A stretch of DNA of 52,939 nucleotides. Origin: JBKECY01 sp047975025. GTDB lineage: Bacteria; Bacillota; Clostridia; Lachnospirales; Lachnospiraceae. The position numbers and the translations under genes were made by a program. The notes under the pieces were generated by a model. It was not told where the DNA came from and did not search any database. It was given only the letters and a program-made list of their open reading frames with translations. The stretch is from contig JBKECY010000014.1 of the NCBI GenBank assembly GCA_047975025.1, forward strand, positions 1 through 52,939. Direction: 5' to 3'. This document shows positions 22,260 to 29,670 of this stretch, piece by piece; the first letter of the stretch is position 1; each line of letters begins with the position of its first letter.

Positions 22260-25057
22260 CTGCTTACCTTCTTTCGTAAAAAGTACTTTCTGATCTCTTC
22301 AATGATCACAATCGGTATTGGAATAATACACAGGAACACCCAGTCTGTTAGTCTGAGAGGTGCCGTATTAAAAAGGCTGTGCAGTACCGGAATGTAGGAC
22401 AATGCACAGATCAACAGGATTTCTGTTGCAATACCAACCATAATTCGTTTGTTCTTAAAAATACCTATTTTAAAGAGCGACTGCTTTTCCGTCCGGCAGT
22501 TAAGTGCTGCCGCAATCTGGCAGAATACAATGGCTGCCAGCGTCATCGTGGTCGCTTCTCTGTAATGCAGACCACTGGCTACAAAGGACTCCTGCGGCCA
22601 TCCATAGCGGATATTCACATACAGATACGCACCCATCGACACAATAGAGGCCATCAATCCATACCAGAAAAATGCTTTTAAGATTACTTTGCGGTTCAAA
22701 AGTGGCTCGCCCACTTTTCGCGGCGGCGCATCCATAATTCCATCCTCAGGATCTTCCGTTCCCAGTCCAAGTGCCGGCAGCATATCTGTACCTAAGTCAA
22801 TGGTGAGAATCTGCATAACTGTAAGTGGGAGCGGTATCACACCCCGGGAGAATAAGAATGCAGCTGATGGAACGGCTTCCGCCATATTGCTGTTTAGAAT
22901 ATAAAGCAGGAATTTCTGTATATTATTATATACGGTTCTTCCTTCTTCTACTGCCCTTACAATAGAAGCAAAATTGTCATCTGTCAAAATCATGTCTGCG
23001 GCTTCTTTGGCTACATCGGTACCTGTGATTCCCATGGCAACACCAATGTCCGCTTTTTTAAGTGCAGGCGCATCGTTGACACCGTCCCCCGTTACAGCAA
23101 CGATATTTCCCAGATTTTGCAAAGCAGACACCACGCGGTATTTCTGCTCCGGCGCCACTCTGGCAAAAATGACTTCCTCCAGAAGCACAGCACTCAACTC
23201 TTCTTCTGACATTCCTTCAAGCTCTGCGCCGGTCACAACACGCGGGTTCTCACCGCGAACAATACCAATGCGCTTTGCGATACTAGCAGCTGTAAGTCCG
23301 TAGTCTCCGGTGATCATAACGATACGGATGCTGGCTTTATGGCACAGCTCCACAGCAGCCGAAACTTCTGGGCGCGGCGGGTCTGCCATTACGACCAGAC
23401 CTACGAATACCAGTTTGTTTTCAATATTTTCCGGGGTGTAGGCACTTAATTCTGCCGGAATCTCCGGATCATTTCCTAAAAGACGATAGGCAACTGCCAG
23501 TACACGCAAGCCATTTCTGGCATATTGATCATTCGCCTTCATGGCATCATCAAAGTCCTTCGGAACAAAATCACGCACCGCTCCATTGGTCCAGACTTTG
23601 CAGCAAAGCTCCAAGATTTCCTTAGGTGCTCCTTTCACAAAAGCAACCCGCTTCTGACCTTCGAGTGCCTGCTCCAGTTGATGGATGGTAGTCATCCTTT
23701 TTCTTCTGGAATCAAACGGCAATTCCCGCAAGCGCATGTTTTTCTGGCTTACTTTATCCAGATCAATCCCTGCCTTTGCGGCAGCAACTCCCAGGCAAGC
23801 TTCTGTCGGATCTCCCAAAACCGTATAATTAGGATTTTCTTCATCAGGCGGCAGAACTCTCGCATTGCTGCACAGTGCGGCACCTGTAAGAAGCAGTTTG
23901 AGGTCTTTATCTTCAGAAGCCGCAACCTTTTTCCCATGTATAAGTACGTCTCCCTTGGGCGCGTAGCCAATACCGGTGACTTCTGCTTCTGCTTTTGGCA
24001 GCCACAGATTATTGACCGTCATCTCGTTTTGTGTCAGTGTACCGGTCTTATCAGAGCAGATGACTGACGTTGAACCGAGCGTCTCAACGGATGAGAGCTT
24101 TTTGACCAACGCATTTTCTTTGGACATTCTCTGGACAGCCATGGCCAGTGAAAGTGTAACCGTCGGCAGCAAGCCTTCTGGTATAAATGCCACGATCATA
24201 CCAAGTGCAAATATAAAGGATTTTGCAATCGGGTCATTAACAAAAAAGACAGCTGCCAGGAAAAAGATCAGACCGATACCGATTGCAATCAGTGAAATCT
24301 GCTTCGTCAGCTTATCCAGCTCTTTTTGCAGCGGGCTTTTTACTTCCTCCATAGATTGTGTCAGCTCTGCGATTTTACCGAACTGGGTCTTCATACCGCA
24401 GGCGGTTACGATTGCTTTGCAGGAACCGCTTGAAACAGTCGTACCTGCGAAAATCAGGTTGGGGATTTCAAAACCTGACAAATCTTCATCCAAAACCGGC
24501 GCACTGGTTTTTCTCGTAGGATTCGATTCTCCATTAAGCGTCGACTGATTTACCTGGAGATTTGTGCTGCTAAGGACACGTGCATCTGCCGAAATCCTGT
24601 CGCCCTCCTCCACCAGCATGAGATCACCGAGCACCAGCTCTTCTGCCAGAATCTTCTGTTCTTTGCCGTCACGTATGACCCGGGCATACGCAGGCAGCAT
24701 TTTTTTCAATGCTTCTGTTGCTTTACTTGCTCGAAACTCCTGAAAGAAACTGAAAATACCATTGATAATGTTTACCAGCCAGATGGCAATTCCCAACTGC
24801 ATAATGTCTGCGAAGATGGCTATGATACCGCCAATCCATAATAATATGGCCATCAGACTTGTGAAATTGCCGATAAAAACCAAAACCATTGACTTGCCTT
24901 TTGCTTCAGTAATTGCGTTCGGCCCATATTGCGCTAGCCGCTTCTGTGCTTCCTCCTGACTTAGGCCGTCTTCCTGACTCCCTAATTGGATATACACTTC
25001 CTCACTGGTCTTTTTTTGGATATTAAGACTAATATCCGTCATGTCACTGCTATCCAT
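22250..25057 (-). CDS. Cation-transporting P-type ATPase, Na,K-ATPase-like (P2 type)
   Basis: The 935-residue pump has an N-terminal cation-ATPase domain, about ten membrane helices, the TGES-like actuator motif LNGESNP (residues 174-180), phosphorylation Asp336 in SDKTGTLTQNE, KGAPKE (475-480) and the hinge GDGVNDAP (657-664). The cation-site residues resemble Na,K-ATPase rather than SERCA: PEGLLPT in M4 (Glu294), NSNMAE in M5 (Ser723, Asn724, Glu727), IDLGTDMLPA in M6 (Asp754, Asp758) and Gln847 in M8. Ala850 replaces the Asp of Na+ site III. Transport of K+ or Na+ is therefore more likely than Ca2+, though unproven. The next two genes encode RCK proteins. The ATG lies 12 nt after AGGAGG. 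Confidence 0.93.
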   Translation of the reverse strand: MDSSDMTDISLNIQKKTSEEVYIQLGSQEDGLSQEEAQKRLAQYGPNAITEAKGKSMVLVFIGNFTSLMAILLWIGGIIAIFADIMQLGIAIWLVNIINGIFSFFQEFRASKATEALKKMLPAYARVIRDGKEQKILAEELVLGDLMLVEEGDRISADARVLSSTNLQVNQSTLNGESNPTRKTSAPVLDEDLSGFEIPNLIFAGTTVSSGSCKAIVTACGMKTQFGKIAELTQSMEEVKSPLQKELDKLTKQISLIAIGIGLIFFLAAVFFVNDPIAKSFIFALGMIVAFIPEGLLPTVTLSLAMAVQRMSKENALVKKLSSVETLGSTSVICSDKTGTLTQNEMTVNNLWLPKAEAEVTGIGYAPKGDVLIHGKKVAASEDKDLKLLLTGAALCSNARVLPPDEENPNYTVLGDPTEACLGVAAAKAGIDLDKVSQKNMRLRELPFDSRRKRMTTIHQLEQALEGQKRVAFVKGAPKEILELCCKVWTNGAVRDFVPKDFDDAMKANDQYARNGLRVLAVAYRLLGNDPEIPAELSAYTPENIENKLVFVGLVVMADPPRPEVSAAVELCHKASIRIVMITGDYGLTAASIAKRIGIVRGENPRVVTGAELEGMSEEELSAVLLEEVIFARVAPEQKYRVVSALQNLGNIVAVTGDGVNDAPALKKADIGVAMGITGTDVAKEAADMILTDDNFASIVRAVEEGRTVYNNIQKFLLYILNSNMAEAVPSAAFLFSRGVIPLPLTVMQILTIDLGTDMLPALGLGTEDPEDGIMDAPPRKVGEPLLNRKVILKAFFWYGLMASIVSMGAYLYVNIRYGWPQESFVASGLHYREATTMTLAAIVFCQIAAALNCRTEKQSLFKIGIFKNKRIMVGIATEILLICALSYIPVLHSLFNTAPLRLTDWVFLCIIPIPIVIIEEIRKYFLRKKVSRCE

Positions 25058-25079
25058 TTTCCCTTGCTTCCTCCTAAAG

Positions 25080-25175
25080 CTTCGATGCAGCTGCTGCGAA
25101 GACTATACTCCGCTGGCACTGCGTATTCTCATCTATTATGAAGGGAAGTATAGCACTCTTCCAGTAGATTATCAA
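25080..25175 (-). promoter_or_regulatory. Promoter and leader of the pump-RCK operon
   Basis: On the minus strand there is a -35 TTGATA (25170-25175), a 17-bp spacer and a -10 TATACT (25147-25152). The leader of about 80 nt ends in a small hairpin (CTTCG/CGAAG at 25080-25101 with GC-rich inner pairing) a few bases before the AGGAGG, where it could affect ribosome loading. It is too short for a cyclic di-AMP riboswitch. Confidence 0.65.
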
Positions 25176-25224
25176 CTAGAATTTTTACTTATATTATCTA
25201 ATAAAAAATACGTCTCAAAAATCA

Positions 25225-25253
25225 GAAAAAATCCTTGTTATTCAAGGATTTTT
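25225..25253 (-). terminator. Terminator overlapping the end of the ferredoxin-like gene
   Basis: A stem CAAGGAT/ATCCTTG (25231-25237 with 25243-25249), extended by A-T pairs, has the TAA stop codon of the ferredoxin gene in its loop. A T-run follows on the minus strand. Confidence 0.85.
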
Positions 25254-25993
25254 CCATCTGTCGAAATTGTCACGACCTGCCAGGGGATAAATTTTCCGCT
25301 GTTCATCAATGCATTTTTCACAGCATTTTCAATGCCTCCGCAGCAAGGGACTTCCATTCTGGTCACAGTCACACTTTTAATATCATTGTTCCTGATGATT
25401 TCTGTAAGCTTCTCTGTATAATCACCTTCATCCAACTTGGGGCACCCGATCAGTGTCACTTTATTCTTCATGAAGCGGCCATGAAATCCAGCAAATGCAT
25501 AGGCACTGCAGTCAGCAGCGATCAATAGATTAGCCTTGTCAAAATAAGGGGCATTTACCGGCGCCAGCTTAATCTGCACAGGCCATTGTCTAAGCTCTGA
25601 TGTTGCTGCTGTATATTTTACAGGCTCTTCTGTGAGTTCTTCCTGCCTTTCAATTCTTCTGGATTGTGTTCCGGGACATCCGCAGGCGAGCGGCTCCCCT
25701 TGTCGGTTCATAAATTTATTCATTTTTTGCTCCTCCTTTTGTGTCTGTTCTTTTAGAAGTTCCTGATTTTTTAGCACTGCGGCTTCATCGTAGGCATCAG
25801 CCTCCCGCTCCACAAAGGAAATAGCGTCTGTCGGACACACCGGCAGGCAATTTCCCAGACCATCACAGTAATCATCGCGTATCAGCCGGGCAACTCCATC
25901 AATCATTGCAATTGCGCCTTCATGGCAAGCCGCTGCGCAGGCACCACATCCATTGCATTTCTCTTCATTGATTTCTATTATTTTTCGTATCAT
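25238..25993 (-). CDS. 4Fe-4S ferredoxin-domain protein with Cys-containing C-terminal domain
   Basis: The 251-residue protein has two ferredoxin motifs. The first is complete (Cys13, 16, 19 and 23 in CNGCGACAAACHEGA). In the second the second Cys is replaced by Leu46 (CDGLGNCLPVCP; Cys43, 49, 53), so it may hold a 3Fe cluster or a labile one. After a linker come GEPLACGCPG, ADCSAYAFAG, LIGCPKLD and VPCCGG, additional Cys sites in a domain seen in clostridial electron-transfer proteins. ATG 25993 follows AGGAGG. It is divergent from a Crp/Fnr regulator, which is likely to control it. Confidence 0.88.
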   Translation of the reverse strand: MIRKIIEINEEKCNGCGACAAACHEGAIAMIDGVARLIRDDYCDGLGNCLPVCPTDAISFVEREADAYDEAAVLKNQELLKEQTQKEEQKMNKFMNRQGEPLACGCPGTQSRRIERQEELTEEPVKYTAATSELRQWPVQIKLAPVNAPYFDKANLLIAADCSAYAFAGFHGRFMKNKVTLIGCPKLDEGDYTEKLTEIIRNNDIKSVTVTRMEVPCCGGIENAVKNALMNSGKFIPWQVVTISTDGKILE

Positions 25994-26103
25994 ATCTCTA
26001 CCTCCTGGGGATTTTTGTATTCTCTGCATTCTTGACTTCCTGCACTCATTATAATAGAATGAAGCTGGATGATATGTTGTTTTTACAACAAAAGGAGGCC
26101 AAT

Positions 26104-26781
26104 TTGAAAAAAATAACCGAAAAATTGAAACATGTCAATTTGTTCAGAGGGATTTCGACTGCAGATCTTGAACGGCTGCCCGAAGTACTCTCTTTTGTCC
26201 TACGCACCTATCAGGCTGATGAATACATCCTGCGTGCTGGCGATACTACCAGCTCTCTGGGTATTGTTTTATCCGGTATGGCACATATTCTCAAAGAAGA
26301 CTTCTGGGGAAACAGGACGATTCTTTCTAACATCCTGCCAGGTGAGGTCTTCGCTGAGACCTATGCTTGTGTACCGGATGAGCCGGTCGGCGTTAATGTG
26401 CTGGCCATTGAAGAAACGGAAGTTTTCTTTTTGAACATCAGAGATATCATTGCTTCTGCCGATGCCGGTCATACCTTTTATCACCGGTTCCTACAGAACC
26501 TTCTCGCCGTCCTGGCCTCAAAAAATCTCATGCTGACTAAGAAAATCGAGCATACCTCAAAGCGCAGTACACGCGAAAAACTGCTCTCCTATCTTTCCGC
26601 AGAATCACAAAAATCCAGAAGTGTTTCATTTGTGATTCCCTATGACCGGCAGCAGCTGGCAGACTATCTGACTGTGGACCGAAGCGCTATGTCAAATGAA
26701 CTAGGGAAGCTGCGTGATGAGGGACTGCTTGTATTTCATAAGAATCACTTTGAACTTAAAGGGTCGCATTTACCTCTCTAA
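26104..26781 (+). CDS. Crp/Fnr family transcriptional regulator
   Basis: The 225-residue protein has an N-terminal cyclic-nucleotide-binding-like barrel (residues about 10-120; YILRAGDTTSSLGIVLSGMAHIL) and a C-terminal winged helix (IPYDRQQLADYLTVDRSAMSNELGKLRDEGLL). It lacks the N-terminal Cys set of oxygen-sensing Fnr, so it does not bind an Fe-S cluster in the classical way. I place the start at TTG 26104, which follows AAAGGAGG by five bases; the longer in-frame ATG at 26032 lies before this site and in the promoter region. It is divergent from the ferredoxin-like gene with a TATAAT box at 26050-26055, a layout often seen for regulator and target. Confidence 0.88.
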   Translation: MKKITEKLKHVNLFRGISTADLERLPEVLSFVLRTYQADEYILRAGDTTSSLGIVLSGMAHILKEDFWGNRTILSNILPGEVFAETYACVPDEPVGVNVLAIEETEVFFLNIRDIIASADAGHTFYHRFLQNLLAVLASKNLMLTKKIEHTSKRSTREKLLSYLSAESQKSRSVSFVIPYDRQQLADYLTVDRSAMSNELGKLRDEGLLVFHKNHFELKGSHLPL

Positions 26782-26787
26782 GGACGC

Positions 26788-26821
26788 AAAAAAGCGATAC
26801 TTGGATTCCTCTAAGTACCGC
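26788..26821 (-). terminator. Terminator of the peptidase-sirtuin-zinc ribbon transcript
   Basis: A 12-bp stem (26794-26805 with 26810-26821, one G-U and one mismatch) around TTCC is followed on the minus strand by TTTTTT. It supports transcription of the small zinc-ribbon gene. Confidence 0.75.
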
Positions 26822-26847
26822 CTGCCTACTGTCCTATTCTCTTATTC

Positions 26848-27021
26848 CTATTTTACTGCCTGCTTATGAGATTGTCCCACTATCTGAATATATTCAGCTG
26901 TCCGAATGACTCGTTTTCTATATTCTGCCGCATTAAAACTGCTATGCTTGAACCCACATCTGCAGCAATAGTTGCTGTTCTGGCATATTTCTGCCCTACA
27001 ACGCTTACAAAACATTTTCAT
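26848..27021 (-). CDS. Small zinc-ribbon protein
   Basis: The 57-residue protein starts with a zinc ribbon: CKRC (Cys5, Cys8) and CCRCG (Cys19, Cys22), as in the common CxKCGxxI...FCxxCG modules. A basic helix follows (AAEYRKRVIRTAEYIQIVG). It may bind nucleic acid or protein; no function can be named. The ATG at 27021 has GGTGG eight bases upstream; a longer form from 27048 is possible. It lies 94 bp after the sirtuin gene on the same strand and is followed by a good terminator, which supports that it is real. Confidence 0.6.
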   Translation of the reverse strand: MKMFCKRCRAEICQNSNYCCRCGFKHSSFNAAEYRKRVIRTAEYIQIVGQSHKQAVK

Positions 27022-27115
27022 TTGCTTTTCCACCCGCATTCCCTCCATGATAAGCTAAGAACGAAACTTACAACAGAAACAGATAAATTAGTATTGTGCA
27101 AAATTATGTGCAATG

Positions 27116-27832
27116 TCAGCGAATCCTCCCCAAGGTTTCCCCGATCAGCCCCTCAATGTACAAGTCTGCATTCACAGATTTTTGTATCCTGTCCTTATTC
27201 AGCACCGCCAGGTATTTCCCCCTGAAATAGTCAATAAATCCAGCCGCCGGATACACCACCAGAGAAGTACCGCCTATCAACAGCATATCTGCCGTCTGAA
27301 GCGCCTCTATCGTACGTCCAATCGTCTCTTCATCCAATGCCTCTTCGTACAATACAACATCTGGTTTGATCCTGCCGCCGCAGACACACAGGGGCACCCC
27401 CACTGCCTGTTTGACATAGGCCGCATCATAGCTTTTTTTGCAGCTCATACAGTAATTTCTATGAATACTTCCATGCAGTTCAAGTACATGATGACTTCCT
27501 GCCATCTGATGCAGCCCGTCAATATTCTGAGTGATAACAGCTTGCAGCTGACCTCTGGCTTCAAGCTGTGCCAGTTTTTTGTGTGCTTCATTAGGCTTGG
27601 CATCCGGGAAAATCATATTCGCTTTGTAGAATTCATAAAACGCTTCGGGATTTTGCATAAAAAAACTGTGGCTGACCACCTGCTCCGCCGGATATGTATG
27701 CTGCCTGTGATACAGCCCGGTGCTGCTTCTGAAATCCGGAATTCCACTCTCCGTAGAGACACCGGCGCCTCCGAAAAAGACAATACGATGGCTGTCATCA
27801 ATCATATTCTGTAATTTCTCCACATCATTCAT
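27116..27832 (-). CDS. NAD-dependent protein deacylase, Sir2 family
   Basis: The 238-residue sirtuin has the NAD site GGAGVSTESGIPDFRSS, TQNIDGLH, the catalytic His in LELHGSIHRNYC, and a zinc site CMSC plus CVCGG. It removes acyl groups from Lys with NAD+ in the cytosol. It is part of a minus-strand series: Xaa-Pro peptidase, cyclophilin, sirtuin, zinc ribbon, with gaps of 26 bp (cyclophilin) and 94 bp. The ATG follows AAGGAGG. A link between peptide use and protein deacylation is inferred from co-location only. Confidence 0.95.
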   Translation of the reverse strand: MNDVEKLQNMIDDSHRIVFFGGAGVSTESGIPDFRSSTGLYHRQHTYPAEQVVSHSFFMQNPEAFYEFYKANMIFPDAKPNEAHKKLAQLEARGQLQAVITQNIDGLHQMAGSHHVLELHGSIHRNYCMSCKKSYDAAYVKQAVGVPLCVCGGRIKPDVVLYEEALDEETIGRTIEALQTADMLLIGGTSLVVYPAAGFIDYFRGKYLAVLNKDRIQKSVNADLYIEGLIGETLGRIR

Positions 27833-27858
27833 ACGAATCCTCCTTCTTATACATTCTG

Positions 27859-28485
27859 CTATGCTTTATGTCGCATCATGCTCCAGCATGCCGGCCGTTG
27901 GTCGTGCGTTACCCGCACAGGTGCCGGGAAGCTTTGGCCAAAAAGTTCCAACTCAACTTGTTCCAGAATTTCCGGCAGGACAGGCTCGTTGACTACAACG
28001 CCCGGTTCCGGATAGTCTGTGACCGGCTGCAGCTGTACCTGTTCCAAGCGCCGCAGTACCTCACTTCCTTGTATAACTTTCCCGAATACCGGATAGATCC
28101 CTCTGTGCTCCGGACAATCGCGAAGCGGGAAGAAAAACTCGCACCCTGCCAATCCCAGACTGCCGTAGCCCCCCATACATACACACCCAAAATGAGAGGG
28201 CAGAGGAGTAATCTCCGGATGCAGGTCAAATTCTGAAGGAAGCAGATAACGGGCATCCTCCCTGCCAAATGCCGTATAACTCATGTCAATCCAGTCGCCC
28301 GGCACAATGCGCTCTACTGCATGCCGGTCGTAGATTCCCCGTGCGGCTGCCCAAAGAAAGCTGCACACCGTATTCGGTGCCGCTGCATACAAAAGTTCAA
28401 TGACAATTTTTTCACCGCTTTGCATGCAGAGTGTCGCTAGCGGATTCTTAACTGTAACATCTGCTGCACCGTCTACTCTGCTCAT
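27859..28485 (-). CDS. Cyclophilin-type peptidyl-prolyl isomerase-like protein, divergent
   Basis: The 208-residue protein has a cyclophilin fold signature: APNTVCSFLWAAARGIYD near the start, ERIVPGDWIDMSY in place of FHRVIPGFMIQGGD, EFFFPLRD, and YPVFGKVIQGSEVLRRLE. The catalytic Arg is kept, but the Phe, Met and Gln of the proline pocket are Asp, Trp and Asp, so isomerase activity may be weak or altered. No signal peptide. The start overlaps the stop of the peptidase gene by four bases (ATGA), so it is translationally coupled to an enzyme that cuts next to proline. Confidence 0.82.
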   Translation of the reverse strand: MSRVDGAADVTVKNPLATLCMQSGEKIVIELLYAAAPNTVCSFLWAAARGIYDRHAVERIVPGDWIDMSYTAFGREDARYLLPSEFDLHPEITPLPSHFGCVCMGGYGSLGLAGCEFFFPLRDCPEHRGIYPVFGKVIQGSEVLRRLEQVQLQPVTDYPEPGVVVNEPVLPEILEQVELELFGQSFPAPVRVTHDQRPACWSMMRHKA

Positions 28486-29576
28486 CGTATCTTGCTCCCG
28501 CCGCCCAGCACTTCCAGCTCTTTGGAATACTGATTCAGGCGTACTCCGCCTTCCTGTGTTATCATCACCAGGTCTTCGATTCTGACCCCGACATCTCCCT
28601 CCAGATAGATACCAGGTTCAATGGAAAAAATCATTCCCGGCTGGGTAAGCGCTGTATTGGCCGCTGACACATCTCCGGCTTCATGTACATCCAGACCGAT
28701 AAAATGTCCCAGCCTGTGGGTAAATCTGTCACCATACCCCGCCTCGGCAATTACATCGCGCGCCGCTTTGTCCAGTTCACTTAAGGGAATCCCCGGAGCC
28801 AGCTTCGCAATGGCGGCTTCGTTAGCCTGCTTCACCAGCTGATAGATTCTCTCATGCTCAGCAGAAACACTGCTATAAAAGAAGGTACGCGTCATGTCTG
28901 CACAATACATATCTTTTCTGCAGCCCACATCATACAGTACGCAATCTCCCTCCTGCAATACAGTGTCATCCGGCATGTGGTGGCTGGATGCCGCATTAGC
29001 ACCAAATGCAACAATCGGCGTAAATGAATGATCCTCTGCCCCCAATGCGCGGTAAATCCCCAGCATCTGCTCTGCCACTTCTTTTTCAGTCACACCGGAT
29101 ACGATTAACTTCTTGAATTCCTCCATAGCCAGATCATTGATGTGCGAAACATCAGCCATCAAGTTCTGCTCCACAGGTTCTTTGACAGCCCGGACAGCAT
29201 CTACACAGACCGATGCATTCACAAAACCGGCTGCCGCTTTGCTCTCTTGCATTGGCAGCAAAAATCTGGCCGGCAGGTTCTTGTCCACACCCAAAATCGC
29301 ATCAGGATTTAGATAGCGTCTGACAAGGTCTGCCGGTGCATCCGTATCCCCATACCATACTTTGCGAATTCCCTCCGCCTCAAAATCTATGAACATATGA
29401 TTCATGAAAATCATCTTTTGTCCGTCCGTAGTCAGGTACAACGCATAAAAACGTTCCCCCGGTTCTTCATATTTTCCCGTCAGATAATAGATGGAAACCG
29501 GATCGCTGATCAGCAGCTGCGATACCCCTTCCGCCTTCATATGCCGGACTACATTCTCAATTCTTGCTTCTCTCAT
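28482..29576 (-). CDS. Xaa-Pro aminopeptidase / M24 family metallopeptidase
   Basis: The 364-residue enzyme has a creatinase-like N-domain (1-140) and a pita-bread M24 domain. All five metal ligands are present: Asp216, Asp227, His291, Glu320 and Glu334, in LYDVGC, YCADMTR, RLGHFIGLDVHE, SIEPGIYL and VRIEDL. It removes N-terminal residues before proline from peptides in the cytosol. It follows the Dpp/Opp peptide importer on the same strand. An extended -10 TGCTATAAT at 29621-29629 (minus) gives it its own promoter, and a terminator separates it from the importer. The cyclophilin gene overlaps its end. Confidence 0.93.
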   Translation of the reverse strand: MREARIENVVRHMKAEGVSQLLISDPVSIYYLTGKYEEPGERFYALYLTTDGQKMIFMNHMFIDFEAEGIRKVWYGDTDAPADLVRRYLNPDAILGVDKNLPARFLLPMQESKAAAGFVNASVCVDAVRAVKEPVEQNLMADVSHINDLAMEEFKKLIVSGVTEKEVAEQMLGIYRALGAEDHSFTPIVAFGANAASSHHMPDDTVLQEGDCVLYDVGCRKDMYCADMTRTFFYSSVSAEHERIYQLVKQANEAAIAKLAPGIPLSELDKAARDVIAEAGYGDRFTHRLGHFIGLDVHEAGDVSAANTALTQPGMIFSIEPGIYLEGDVGVRIEDLVMITQEGGVRLNQYSKELEVLGGGSKIR

Positions 29577-29628
29577 TGCTTACCTCGGCTTTCTGTATTA
29601 TGTCCTATAAATCTTATTTCATTATAGC

Positions 29629-29668
29629 AGAAAAGCCCCCATCTTTGCGTAGAAAAACGAGGGCTTCT
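29629..29668 (-). terminator. Terminator after the peptide importer operon
   Basis: On the minus strand AGAAGCCC (29661-29668) pairs with GGGCTTTTCT (29629-29638 region), with a loop of about 22 nt and T-rich ends. It is only 2 bp after the last permease gene. Confidence 0.6.
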
Positions 29669-29670
29669 GT

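Noticed and set aside
25058..25237. Cyclic di-AMP (ydaO) or potassium riboswitch before the pump-RCK operon
   Set aside because: The predicted leader is only about 80 nt with one small hairpin; no multi-helix structure of the needed size is visible.
26032..26103. ATG start for the Crp/Fnr gene at 26032
   Set aside because: It lies within the promoter region, and AAAGGAGG at 26091-26098 clearly serves the TTG at 26104.
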